Shown: positions 53,796-62,606 of the stretch, piece by piece | How the letters are laid out: each line of letters starts with the position of its first letter | Position numbering within the stretch: position 1 is the first letter of the stretch | DNA from: Lentisphaerae bacterium ADurb.Bin082 | GTDB lineage: Bacteria; Verrucomicrobiota; Lentisphaeria; Oligosphaerales; Oligosphaeraceae | Direction: 5' to 3' | DNA length: 64,000 bases | Assembly: GCA_002070945.1 (NCBI GenBank) | Contig: MWEG01000023.1 | Span: forward strand, 124,001 to 188,000 | The notes under the pieces: model-generated | Told to the model about the DNA's origin: nothing | Databases searched by the model: none | The model's input: the letters and a program-made list of their open reading frames with translations, nothing else | Translations under genes and position numbers: made by a program

Positions 53796-55081
53796 CTACG
53801 GCTGCCTTCTCGCGCCCAACCGACCTTGGCTGGCAAAATCGTGACGCCCTCCGCGCCATGCAGACGCGGCTCCTGAACGAGCATTTGCACCATTGCCGCC
53901 AGCATTCCCCCTTCTACCGGAAGCTCCTAGCTGGGCTGCCGGAGCGTGACCTCACCCTGGAAGACCTGTCCCAGCTGCCCACCACCAGCAAACAGGACTT
54001 GAGCCTCCACAACCAGGATTTCATCGCCCAGGGCCAGCAGGCCGCCGACCTCTGCTTCACCAGCGGAACTACGGGCACGCCCTGTCAGATCGCCTATTCC
54101 CAACGCGATCTTGACCGCCTGGCCTACAACGACGCCGTCGGCTTCCTGGCCGCTGGTTTTTTGCCTGGCCAGCGCATCCTTCTGACCTGCACCATCGACC
54201 GCTGCTTCATCGCTGGCCTGGCCTACTACCGGGGCGTCGTCGCCATGAACGCGGCTGCCATCCGCAACGGCCTCAATACCATCGAAAGCCACGCCCAGAT
54301 CATCAGCGCCCTGCGGCCCGAAGGCATCGTCGGCGTGCCGTCCTTCCTCGCCAAGCTTGGCGCCCATCTGGCGGAACAAGGCGTTGATGCGTCCTCGGTC
54401 AAGAAAATCGTTTGCATCGGCGAACCCATCCGGCGTCAGGACATGTCATTGACGCCGCTGGGCCAGAAGCTGGAAACGTTTTGGCCGGAGGCCGCGCATT
54501 CCACCTACGCCTCCAGCGAAATCGCCACCAGCTTCACCGAATGCCAGGAGCGCCAAGGCGGGCATCCGCCGGCTGACCTGGCCATCGTCGAAATCCTGTC
54601 TCCTGATGGCAAAGTCCTGCCGCCCGGAGAAGTCGGCGAGGTGACCGTCACCCCGCTGCAAGTCGAGGCCATGCCCCTGGTGCGCTTCCGCACCGGCGAC
54701 ATCAGCTTCCTCGTGCCTGGCGACTGCCCGTGCGGTCGCTCCACCCCCAGGATCGGCCCCATCCTCGGACGACAGGCTCAGATGCTCAAAATCCGCGGCA
54801 CCACCATCTTCCCCAACGCCTTCTTCTCTGTCTTGGATAACATCCCCGGCGTTGTCGACTACTACCTGGAAGTCTCGGGAGCATCCCTGTCTGACGAGGT
54901 CGCCATCTTCGTCGTCCTGGCCGAGGGTTCCCAGGTCACCCCAGCGGAAATCACTGAAAAGCTGTATGCCCGCACCCGCATCCACGTCCCCACTTGTCTC
55001 GTCCCGCCGGACGAAGCTCGCCAGCGCATCTATGGCCGTTCGCGAAAACCGGTGCGCTTCTTCGATTTCCGGAAAGGATGA
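53792..55081 (+). CDS. PaaK-like acyl/aryl-CoA (or -ACP) ligase
   Basis: 429 residues of the phenylacetate-CoA ligase type in the ANL superfamily. TSGTTGTPCQIAYS (about 90-103) is the P-loop; STYASSEIA, LVRFRTGDI and the C-terminal KIRGTTIFPNAFFSVL follow. An N-terminal HSPFYRKLL is characteristic of PaaK-like enzymes. It could activate a starter acid and load it on ACP, the role of the AMP-ligase in aryl polyene clusters. The next gene starts within its stop codon (ATGA). The substrate cannot be read from the sequence. Confidence 0.9.
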   Translation: MTTAAFSRPTDLGWQNRDALRAMQTRLLNEHLHHCRQHSPFYRKLLAGLPERDLTLEDLSQLPTTSKQDLSLHNQDFIAQGQQAADLCFTSGTTGTPCQIAYSQRDLDRLAYNDAVGFLAAGFLPGQRILLTCTIDRCFIAGLAYYRGVVAMNAAAIRNGLNTIESHAQIISALRPEGIVGVPSFLAKLGAHLAEQGVDASSVKKIVCIGEPIRRQDMSLTPLGQKLETFWPEAAHSTYASSEIATSFTECQERQGGHPPADLAIVEILSPDGKVLPPGEVGEVTVTPLQVEAMPLVRFRTGDISFLVPGDCPCGRSTPRIGPILGRQAQMLKIRGTTIFPNAFFSVLDNIPGVVDYYLEVSGASLSDEVAIFVVLAEGSQVTPAEITEKLYARTRIHVPTCLVPPDEARQRIYGRSRKPVRFFDFRKG

Positions 55082-56535
55082 CCACCATGTTCACCGACGA
55101 CCATTTCGATTTTTCCGACCAGGACATCCGCCAGGCCGTCGCCGCCAATCGCCTGCTCGCCATTGAAATCGAATTCAACTACCGCTGCAACTACCGCTGC
55201 CCCTACTGCTACGTCGGCGAAACCCCTGCTGCGGAAATCGACTCCAAGCTGGCTGACGATGTGATTGCCGCCGCAGCCGCCCTCGGCGCACGGAAAATCG
55301 TCGTGCTGGGCGGCGAACCCATGCTGTATTCGCGGCTGTGGGAAAAGCTCGAATTGATCAACCGCCTCGGCATGGGCGCGGAAATTTTCACCAACGCCTC
55401 TTTAATCGACGCCGAGGCCGCGCGCCGCCTTGGCCGTCTGAATTGCCGCGTGGTGCTGAAGCTCAACTCGCTTGACCCGACCGTGCAAGAGCGCCTGACC
55501 GGCGTGGCCGACGCCCACGCCAAGACGATGAATGCGATAACTCTGCTGCAAAGCCACGGCTTTGACCAGCCCGGACGCCTCGCGGCCAGCACTGTCATCT
55601 GCGCTGACAACTATGACGGACTGATAGAGCTGTGGGCATGGATCCGCGACCGCGGCATCCTGCCGTACTTTGAAATCATGACTCCCCAGGGCCGCATCTG
55701 CGAACACGCCGAATTGAATGTGGAAGCGCCCCGCTTGCAGAAACTTTTCCTTGAACTCCAGCGCCTGGACGCTGAGCGCTACGGCCGGCATTGGGAAGCG
55801 CAGCCCCCGCTAGTAGGCGGCAAATGCCTCCGCCACCTCTATTCCTGCCTCGTCAACCCGTGCGGCGAGGTGATGCCCTGCGTCGGACTCAATGCCGTCA
55901 TCGGCAATGTCACGACTCAGCCGCTGGCAGAAATCCTGGCTGGCAGCTCTCTCCTCAACGATTTGAAGAACTATCGGAAAAAAATCAAGCCGCCCTGTCG
56001 CGACTGCGACCGGGCGGAATCTTGCTACGGCTGCCGCGGCGCCGCCTATCAGCTCACTGGCGACTACCTGGCGGCTGACCCGATGTGCTGGCGCAACGCC
56101 GACAGGTTGTCCACCATCACTTGCCTGCCCTGCCCAGCCGCGCCGCTGATCCCCCATCAGCCGCCCATAGCCATGATCGACAGCGTCGTCTCCACCGGCG
56201 AAGTCAGCCACATCCGCACGACTATCCGACCAGACAATCGCTTCCTGGACGCCGACGGACGCCTGGACCCGGAAGCGCTGCTGGAAATCACCGCCCAAGC
56301 CTGCGCCGCCTTCAACACCCTGCGCGATAACGGCAGCATTTCGCCAGGCATGCTCGCCGGCGCAACCAACCTACAATTCGAACACGACGTCCACGTCGGA
56401 GACGAACTCGACATCGCTATCCGCGAAACTGCTGTCATCGATAAAATCCACCTTGTTGACTTCACTATCGAGCGCCACCCCGACCGTACGCCAATAGCCA
56501 AGGGAGAAATCAAGCTATGCCTGTGGGATGCATAA
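55078..56535 (+). CDS. Radical SAM-SPASM enzyme fused to an ApeP-like hotdog dehydratase
   Basis: 485 residues. The N-terminal radical SAM domain has CNYRCPYC (Cys37, 41, 44) binding the AdoMet [4Fe-4S] cluster, then VLGGEPMLY. The SPASM region (about 265-345) carries further Cys: GGKCLRHLYSCLVNPCGEVMPCVG, CRDCDRAESCYGCRG and a last Cys in DPMCW, enough for auxiliary clusters. After a linker (LPCPAAP), residues about 368-485 form a hotdog domain beginning LIPHQPPIAMIDSVV, with QACAAF and FEHDVHVGDELDI, like the ApeP/FabZ-type dehydratases. Fusion of an SPASM enzyme with a dehydratase suggests radical chemistry on an ACP-bound acyl chain. The next gene begins 1 nt inside the stop codon. Confidence 0.88.
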   Translation: MTTMFTDDHFDFSDQDIRQAVAANRLLAIEIEFNYRCNYRCPYCYVGETPAAEIDSKLADDVIAAAAALGARKIVVLGGEPMLYSRLWEKLELINRLGMGAEIFTNASLIDAEAARRLGRLNCRVVLKLNSLDPTVQERLTGVADAHAKTMNAITLLQSHGFDQPGRLAASTVICADNYDGLIELWAWIRDRGILPYFEIMTPQGRICEHAELNVEAPRLQKLFLELQRLDAERYGRHWEAQPPLVGGKCLRHLYSCLVNPCGEVMPCVGLNAVIGNVTTQPLAEILAGSSLLNDLKNYRKKIKPPCRDCDRAESCYGCRGAAYQLTGDYLAADPMCWRNADRLSTITCLPCPAAPLIPHQPPIAMIDSVVSTGEVSHIRTTIRPDNRFLDADGRLDPEALLEITAQACAAFNTLRDNGSISPGMLAGATNLQFEHDVHVGDELDIAIRETAVIDKIHLVDFTIERHPDRTPIAKGEIKLCLWDA

Positions 56536-57191
56536 TGCGACGCTGTGCGCCAGTCGCCCTGGCACTCGCCCTGACGCTGCTGGCGCCAATGGCCGCAGCC
56601 GAAAACGCAAAACCGGCCGCCCCGCCTTTTCCAGACCTGGACCGCCTGAAAAAATCTGTGATTCCAGTGCAGACCCTCCAGGCTGACTTCACCCAAACCA
56701 GAACTTTAGCCGAACTGGGCATGGAACTCACCTTCACCGGCCGCATCGTCATGGAGAAACAAGGCCGCCTGGGCTGGTTCGTCCACACCCCGCTTGCCTA
56801 CGCCTGCATCCTGGGCAATGGCCGCCTAGTTCAGTGGGACGGCGAAAGCAACCAGGTGCTGACCCTTTCCGAGCGCCAGGTTCCCTGGCTCAAAGCCCTG
56901 CAAGAATCCCTCGGCAACTGGCTTGGCGCTGATGTGGACGCCATTTTCCAGGACTTCACCCTTATCGGCGGCAGCGAAAAATCCATCAGCCTGGCGCCTA
57001 AGACGCCCTTTCTCCAGGACTTCATCAAAACTCTGGTGCTTTCCTTCACGCCTGACTTCACCCAGGTCGATAATATCCTGCTTTTGGAAGTCAATGGCGA
57101 CAGCATGCTCATTCAATTCAACCATCCCGTCCTCAACCAGCCGATCCCGGAAGACACATGGCAGGTTCCGCCCAAACCAAGGCAACCGTAA
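56535..57191 (+). CDS. LolA-like outer-membrane lipoprotein carrier
   Basis: About 218 residues from ATG 56535; an alternative in-frame ATG lies at 56517. The signal peptide MRRCAPVALALALTLLAPMAAA is clear. The mature part has LQADFTQTRTLAELGMELTFTGRI, the LolA half-barrel start, and MEKQGRLGWFVHTPLAYACI. Aryl polyene clusters carry a LolA-like protein thought to shuttle the lipid product across the periplasm, next to an MMPL exporter, exactly as here. It overlaps the exporter gene by 34 nt. Confidence 0.87.
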   Translation: MRRCAPVALALALTLLAPMAAAENAKPAAPPFPDLDRLKKSVIPVQTLQADFTQTRTLAELGMELTFTGRIVMEKQGRLGWFVHTPLAYACILGNGRLVQWDGESNQVLTLSERQVPWLKALQESLGNWLGADVDAIFQDFTLIGGSEKSISLAPKTPFLQDFIKTLVLSFTPDFTQVDNILLLEVNGDSMLIQFNHPVLNQPIPEDTWQVPPKPRQP

Positions 57192-60178
57192 CCAGACTGC
57201 TGCTCGTGGCCATCCGCCAGCGGCGGTTGCTGTGGACAGTGTTGCTCGTCACCCTGACTCTTGCCGCCATTGCCGCCAGCCGCGCCCGCTACACCAGCAA
57301 CCTGGCCGGACTCTTCCCGACCGGCTCGGAAACCGCCAGAACAGCCCAAGTCCTGGCTGACAGCGGCATGACCCAACGGCTCTGGGTCGACATCAAGGCA
57401 CCTGGCCCAGCCGAACTGGAAGCCGCCATCCCCTGGCTCGACCAAGCTGCCGCTGACCTGGAAGCCGTGCCTGGCATCACCCGGGTCGGCTTCCGCTTCC
57501 GCCGCCAACCGCTCGCCGAAGCCCTGGCCGCATTGACCCCCTGCCTGCCGCAAATCGTCAGCCCAGACCAAATCCAGGCGCACCGCAACCCGGAGCAAAT
57601 CGTCGCCCAAGCCTGGAAAATGCTCGCCCAGCCGACTGTCGGCGCGGTCGCCATGTTCCGCGAAGACCCTTTCGGCGTTCGGGGGCGTCTTCTCCTCAAG
57701 CTCCAGACGCTGCGTCGCCTCTCCGGACTCGGATTCTCGGAAAACCATCCCTTTATGGCCACTGCGGACGGCAGCCGCGCCGTCATGAACCTGGCAACGG
57801 AAATCCCCTATTCTGATGGCGAAGTCGCTCGGCAGCTGCTCGCTGATCTCAATCGCGTCCTGGCCAACGCCCCGGATGGCTTCACCTGCCGCGTCATCGG
57901 GCCGCACAACCACACCATTGGCAACGAAGACGTCCTCCGTCGCGACCTGACCGTGGTGTCTGTCCTCTCCGTCGTTTTCCTGGTCGCGCTGTTCTTCCTT
58001 GTCTACCGCGGTTCGCCCCAGGCTTTGTGGATTCCGCTCTTTCCCCTGGCTGGGTCGCTGATTGCGACTGGCCTGTCCGCGCTTCTCTGGCCAGAGCTGT
58101 ATCTCTTTGTCATCGGCTTGGGCGGCGGTCTTATCGGCCTCGCGGTTGACCAAGGCATTCACGTCTATGCCGCGTTTCGAGGGCGGATGGCGCCGCGCCG
58201 ACTGGCTGGCCTAGCGGCGCCTCTGCTGGCCGCCACCCTGACCTCGGCCGGCAGTTTCGCCCTGGTCATGACCACGGGCAGCCCAGCGCTGCTCCAGCTT
58301 GGCCTCTTTGCCGCGCTCGCCCTCATACTCAGCCTGGACTTGAGCTTTTTCCTGCTGCCGACCGTACTCCGGCCCAGAACCGCCCAAGCCGTTGTCCCAA
58401 CCCAACTGCCATCGTCGCGGCAGGACCGCGCCATTGTCGCTGCCTGGCTAATCATCGTTGTGGCCGCCGTCGCTGCCACGCTTGGCTTTCTCAAAACTTC
58501 CTTCCGCTTTGAAGCCTTTGACGGCGTTCCCGAAACAGTCCGCGCCGAAGAAGCCGATTTCCAGGCCGCCTGGCAAACCAGCGCCCAGCCCGCCATGCTC
58601 ATCGTCAGCAAAAACCCAGCCGTCAAACTGGAAGACTGGCAACAACGGCTGCAAGACTTGGAGACGTTCGCACCGACCGAACTGTGGCCAGCGCCGGCCA
58701 CGCGAGCCGCACATCTCGCACGCTGGCGCGAGCTTGACGTCGACGGCCTGGAGCAGGAACTGGCAGCAGCCGCAGCCAAAAGCGGCCTGCCAGCCGCCTT
58801 CTTCGCCCCGTTCTTCACCGCGCTCCGCGCTGGCCTCGCCGAGCCGCCTGCGCAGCCACCGCCGCTCGTGCAATCGTCCCTCGACATGATGCTTTCCGAG
58901 AAGGCTGGCATTCTGTTTTTCGCAGACAAGCCCGAATTCATCAACCAGGTACGAGCTGCGGCCAAACCTGGGGAGACCGACTTCGCAGTTGTCTCTCCAG
59001 AGGCTTTCAAGCAAATGCTGGCCAGCGATTTCACGGGGCGGCTGCTTCTCGCCTTGGCTGCGGCCAGCATCGCCGTCGTGCTGATCGTCGCCCTCTTTAT
59101 GCGCTCTCTTCGCCTGACTGTTCTCGCCCTGGCGCCAGTCGTCACTACCGCCATTGTCCTGGGCGGCTTTCTCGCTGTGACCGGCATTCCGCTCAACTTG
59201 ATCATCGCCATGGCAGGCATCATCCTGACCGGCCTCAGCATTGACTACGGCATCTACGCTGTGCAGGCGTTCCAGGACGGCCCAAGCTCCTCCATCCCGT
59301 TCGCCATGGGCATGTCAGCGGCGACAACTGTGTTTGCGACTGCTGCCCTGCTCTTTTCCAGGCACCCCATCCTCTTCCACATCGGCCTGACGCTCACCGT
59401 CGGCATCACTGTCGCCTATCTCACCGGATACCTGGTCGTGCCAGCCCTGCTCCGGCTGCGCATACCGAAAAACCGTATCATCCTTTTGACTTTCGGCCTT
59501 TCCGCGACAATAGTACTTTCCGGCTGCCGCAGTTTCCAGGCCGCGGCGACGCCGGAGCTGACCGAGCAACTCCGGCAGGAACTGACACTCTGGCAGCAGC
59601 AGAGTCCCCGGCAAGCCAAATTCCAAGCCAAAGTCACTCTAAGCAATATATTCGCCAGCATACCTATGCTCGTGGTCGGAGAAGTTGACCTGGACAAACA
59701 GACCATCGCCCTCACCGGCCTTTCCCCCACTGGCGCCAAGCTGTTCACCATCACCAGCCAAAACAACGTCATCAACCAACTCAATATCTCAAACTTTTTC
59801 CCTGAAAAACACGCCAAAATCCTCCGTGACCTGCACCAGCATTTCTACCATCTTCTCTTTTTCAACACACCGCAGCTGCCGGATAACTTCCGCCTTTACG
59901 AACAGGAAGTGACCTTTACCAGCCCATGTCCAGAAGCAAAGCCTGTCCAATACCACTTCTCCGGCCGCCCTCTCGTGCTGGCCGCCAAGCGTCAAAAAGG
60001 GTTCTTGACCACCCGCTGGCAATGCCAGTACCACACCATCGAGCGTTTTGGCAGCTATTGGCGACCAGGCGTTGTCACTGCCAAGCTGGCTGGCTCGGCC
60101 TTCCGCTGCGACCTCGACTTCATCCGCTTCACTGTCCTGACCCAGCCGCCCCCCAATTCCAACCCTACCTCCAACTGA
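57158..60178 (+). CDS. MMPL/RND-type exporter fused to a DUF3261-like lipoprotein domain
   Basis: 1,006 residues. Residues 1-770 are an MMPL exporter with an N-terminal helix (about 22-42), a periplasmic domain, a helix cluster (265-420) with GLAVDQGIHVYAAF, a second periplasmic domain, and helices about 625-770 with GIILTGLSIDYGIYAV. The chain then continues through ILLTFGLSATIVLSGC, a sequence that looks like a lipoprotein signal and lipobox (Cys about 790), into a 215-residue beta-rich domain resembling DUF3261. In aryl polyene clusters DUF3261 lipoproteins are separate genes. No ATG or GTG is seen at the junction that would allow independent translation. Confidence 0.85.
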   Translation: MAGSAQTKATVTRLLLVAIRQRRLLWTVLLVTLTLAAIAASRARYTSNLAGLFPTGSETARTAQVLADSGMTQRLWVDIKAPGPAELEAAIPWLDQAAADLEAVPGITRVGFRFRRQPLAEALAALTPCLPQIVSPDQIQAHRNPEQIVAQAWKMLAQPTVGAVAMFREDPFGVRGRLLLKLQTLRRLSGLGFSENHPFMATADGSRAVMNLATEIPYSDGEVARQLLADLNRVLANAPDGFTCRVIGPHNHTIGNEDVLRRDLTVVSVLSVVFLVALFFLVYRGSPQALWIPLFPLAGSLIATGLSALLWPELYLFVIGLGGGLIGLAVDQGIHVYAAFRGRMAPRRLAGLAAPLLAATLTSAGSFALVMTTGSPALLQLGLFAALALILSLDLSFFLLPTVLRPRTAQAVVPTQLPSSRQDRAIVAAWLIIVVAAVAATLGFLKTSFRFEAFDGVPETVRAEEADFQAAWQTSAQPAMLIVSKNPAVKLEDWQQRLQDLETFAPTELWPAPATRAAHLARWRELDVDGLEQELAAAAAKSGLPAAFFAPFFTALRAGLAEPPAQPPPLVQSSLDMMLSEKAGILFFADKPEFINQVRAAAKPGETDFAVVSPEAFKQMLASDFTGRLLLALAAASIAVVLIVALFMRSLRLTVLALAPVVTTAIVLGGFLAVTGIPLNLIIAMAGIILTGLSIDYGIYAVQAFQDGPSSSIPFAMGMSAATTVFATAALLFSRHPILFHIGLTLTVGITVAYLTGYLVVPALLRLRIPKNRIILLTFGLSATIVLSGCRSFQAAATPELTEQLRQELTLWQQQSPRQAKFQAKVTLSNIFASIPMLVVGEVDLDKQTIALTGLSPTGAKLFTITSQNNVINQLNISNFFPEKHAKILRDLHQHFYHLLFFNTPQLPDNFRLYEQEVTFTSPCPEAKPVQYHFSGRPLVLAAKRQKGFLTTRWQCQYHTIERFGSYWRPGVVTAKLAGSAFRCDLDFIRFTVLTQPPPNSNPTSN

Positions 60179-60180
60179 CC

Positions 60181-60552
60181 ATGTCGGATTCCTTCTTGCG
60201 CAACGCCCTGCGGCAACGCCTGCGCTCCGTCGCCATTGCCGACGACAGACGCAGCGGCAGCCTGTCCATCACCTTTGACCGCGCTTTCCCCGGGTTTGAC
60301 GGCCACTTCGCCGAACAAAGCATTGTCCCTGGGCTGTGCTTTATCCAACTGGCCGTCATCCTCGCCGAGGAAATCCGCGGCCAGCCGACTCGCCTGGCCG
60401 AAATCGTCCGCCTGAAATCGCTCAAGCCGATCCAGCCGGAGGAGTCCGTCAACCTTGCCCTCACCCGCCGCAACGGCCGTTGGCAGGCCGTGACCACAAC
60501 CCCGGCCGGCGAAACCGTCTGCCAGCTGCTCTTCACCGTGAAAGACGCATGA
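60181..60552 (+). CDS. FabA/FabZ-like (ApeI-type) hotdog dehydratase
   Basis: 123 residues from ATG 60181, 2 nt after the exporter stop. The motif FDGHFAEQSIVPGLCFIQLAV corresponds to FxGHFPxxPIxPGV of FabZ/FabA with the catalytic His, and LKPIQPEESVNL follows. A second dehydratase besides the ApeP-like domain is usual in aryl polyene clusters and would give iterative double-bond formation. The stop overlaps the next ATG (ATGA). Confidence 0.88.
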   Translation: MSDSFLRNALRQRLRSVAIADDRRSGSLSITFDRAFPGFDGHFAEQSIVPGLCFIQLAVILAEEIRGQPTRLAEIVRLKSLKPIQPEESVNLALTRRNGRWQAVTTTPAGETVCQLLFTVKDA

Positions 60553-61022
60553 GAAGACAACAACACTATTTTCAGCAATATCCCGGCGACCCGGCGCCGA
60601 TCACCGTCACCATTCAGCGGCGACTGCGCTTCAGCGAGGTCGACGCCCTCGGCATCGCCTGGCATGGCCGCTATTTGCAGTTCTTTGAAGACGCCCACAC
60701 CGAACTGATGCACAAAACCGGCCTGACCTACGACCACTATTTCAAACATGACGTCGCCGCCCCTATCGTCCAGGCTCATGTCGACTACTTCGCTCCGCTG
60801 CTGCTTGACGAGCAATTCGCGGTCAAGGCGACCTTCTTCTGGTGCGAAGGTGCGCGGCTGAACGTCGAATACAGCGTCACCAAACCCAATGGCGAACTCG
60901 CCGCGACCGGCTTCACCGTGCAGATGTTCTACGACATCAAAACGCGAAAGCCCTGCCTGCTCATACCAGACATCTTCCAAGAATGCCTGGAACAATGGAA
61001 AAAAGGCGCCTTTTATGACTGA
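60549..61022 (+). CDS. Acyl-thioesterase of the 4HBT hotdog family
   Basis: 157 residues. VTIQRRLRFSEVDALGIAWHGRYLQFFEDAHTELM is the 4-hydroxybenzoyl-CoA thioesterase signature: an Asp followed by G-(I/V)-x-(Y/W)-x-x-Y-xx-(F/W)FE. VDYFAPLLLDE and VQMFYDI follow. It could release or proofread acyl-ACP, like the thioesterase of aryl polyene clusters. It overlaps the next KS gene by 8 nt. Confidence 0.9.
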   Translation: MRRQQHYFQQYPGDPAPITVTIQRRLRFSEVDALGIAWHGRYLQFFEDAHTELMHKTGLTYDHYFKHDVAAPIVQAHVDYFAPLLLDEQFAVKATFFWCEGARLNVEYSVTKPNGELAATGFTVQMFYDIKTRKPCLLIPDIFQECLEQWKKGAFYD

Positions 61023-62079
61023 CGTCTGGATTGAACATACTGCCCTCAAGACGGCTCTCGGCGAAGGCGTGGAAACGACTTTCGCAGCCTTGCTGGCCAG
61101 GCAGACGTCCTTCACGGCGCCGCTGCATTTTGACGGCAAAGGCCGCACCCTGGCTCTATGCCATGACCTCGACAGCCACACCGTACCCGGCCAGTCGCGC
61201 GCTGAAGCGCTGCTGGTCAGCCTGCGCCAGCAGCTGCCGGAACGCCTGCCGGAACGCCTTTACCTGGCCACCACCGTCGGCGCCATCGACCTGCTGGAAA
61301 AAGACGGCAGCCCCATCGAAACCAGCCGCGCCCTGCTCGACAGCGCCAAGCGCCTCTTCGGCGCTCGGCAGGCCTGGCTGGTGGCAGCGGCCTGCGCCTC
61401 TGGACAGGCCGCCATCACCACAGCAACGGCGGCCATCCGCGCTGGCCAATGCTTAGACGCGCTCGTAGTCGGCTGCGACATCACCAGCGAATTCGTGACC
61501 GCTGGCTTTGCCTCGCTCGGCGCACTCGCGACGACCTCTCCACGGCCATACAGCCAAGACCGCGACGGCATGGCTCTCGGCGAAGCTGCGGCCGCCGTCG
61601 TCCTGACCGCTCGGCCAAAGCAGCCCTGCGGCCGCATCGCCGCCTGGGGCGAAACCTGCGACGCAGCCCATATCACCGCCCCAGACCGAGCCGGAACTTG
61701 GCTTGGCCTGGCCTGCCAGGCCGCCTTGGCCGGCCGCACCCCAGCGGCCATCATCGGTCACGGCACCGGCACCATCTACAACGACGACGCCGAGCTGGCC
61801 GCCCTGACCAGCCTGATGCCTACCCTGCCGCCGCTGTTCTCGCTGAAAGCGAACCTCGGACACACCCTGGGAGCAACCGGCGTTATCCAGGCCATCATCG
61901 CCACCGCCACTCTGCAACGCCGTCAACTGCCGCCCCAGGCCGGGCTGACAGTTCCCGACCCCAGAGCCGCCCAGGCGGTCTCCGCCCTCCCCGCCGCCAT
62001 CCGCGACGGCGGCATACTTTCCATCAACGCCGGCTTTGGCGGCATCAACCACGCCCTGCTGGTCGAGGAGGCATCATGA
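61015..62079 (+). CDS. Second beta-ketoacyl synthase, shortened
   Basis: 354 residues from ATG 61015. It is shorter than the KS encoded at 51485, mainly in the N-terminal half. The active-site Cys (about 127) is in AAACASGQA, and the His residues in IGHGTGTIYNDD and KANLGHTLGATG, so the triad is complete. The C-terminal NAGFGGINHALLVEE is present. In aryl polyene clusters a second KS partners a smaller KS-like subunit for chain initiation or length control, and the next gene here encodes such a small protein. The stop overlaps the next ATG. Confidence 0.9.
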   Translation: MTDVWIEHTALKTALGEGVETTFAALLARQTSFTAPLHFDGKGRTLALCHDLDSHTVPGQSRAEALLVSLRQQLPERLPERLYLATTVGAIDLLEKDGSPIETSRALLDSAKRLFGARQAWLVAAACASGQAAITTATAAIRAGQCLDALVVGCDITSEFVTAGFASLGALATTSPRPYSQDRDGMALGEAAAAVVLTARPKQPCGRIAAWGETCDAAHITAPDRAGTWLGLACQAALAGRTPAAIIGHGTGTIYNDDAELAALTSLMPTLPPLFSLKANLGHTLGATGVIQAIIATATLQRRQLPPQAGLTVPDPRAAQAVSALPAAIRDGGILSINAGFGGINHALLVEEAS

Positions 62080-62606
62080 GCATCATCGGCCAAGCCACCA
62101 TCACTGCCACAACGGCCAGCGCCCTCCAGAGCGGCCTGGCCTTCGCTTTCACAGACCTGTCCGATCTGCGCGACCAGATCACCAGCCGGCCAGAATGTCC
62201 GTCCTGCGACCTAAGCGACTTCCGGCGAGCTGGCCCCAACGTCAAGCGCGCCATCCTCGTCGCTATCCTCGCTGCCATCGACTGCGGCCCCCAGTGGAGG
62301 CCAGACGCCACCGCGCTCCTCGGCTGGAACGGCGAAGGCTGCGCCGCTGAAAACGCCCTTTTCTGGCAGGACTATGTCGCCAACGGCCGCACCCAGGGCC
62401 GCGGCGCACTGTTCGTGCCAACGCTCTGCTCCATCCCGCTATGCGAAGCGGCCATTACCCTGGGCATTCATGGCCCAGCCGCCTATCTCCACGGCCCCGA
62501 CCTGGCTGACGCCATCGCCGCCCGCCACGCGCCCTTCATTATGACCATCACCATCGCAGACTCGCAGACCACTGCCACGGTTCTGGAAACTTCCCATGAA
62601 GCTTAA
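62076..62606 (+). CDS. Small KS-like protein (Ketoacyl-synt_2-type, ApeC-like)
   Basis: 176 residues. Weakly similar to the stand-alone beta-ketoacyl synthase N-terminal domain (PF13723 type): RAGPNVKRAILVAILAAID, then VPTLCSIPLCEAAITLGIHGPAAYL, which corresponds to the (L/P)xNAxAGxLAIxLGxxGPSxT segment. The KS catalytic Cys and His pattern is not recognisable. It probably acts as the inactive partner of the preceding KS, like a chain length factor. It overlaps the next gene by 11 nt. Confidence 0.7.
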   Translation: MSIIGQATITATTASALQSGLAFAFTDLSDLRDQITSRPECPSCDLSDFRRAGPNVKRAILVAILAAIDCGPQWRPDATALLGWNGEGCAAENALFWQDYVANGRTQGRGALFVPTLCSIPLCEAAITLGIHGPAAYLHGPDLADAIAARHAPFIMTITIADSQTTATVLETSHEA

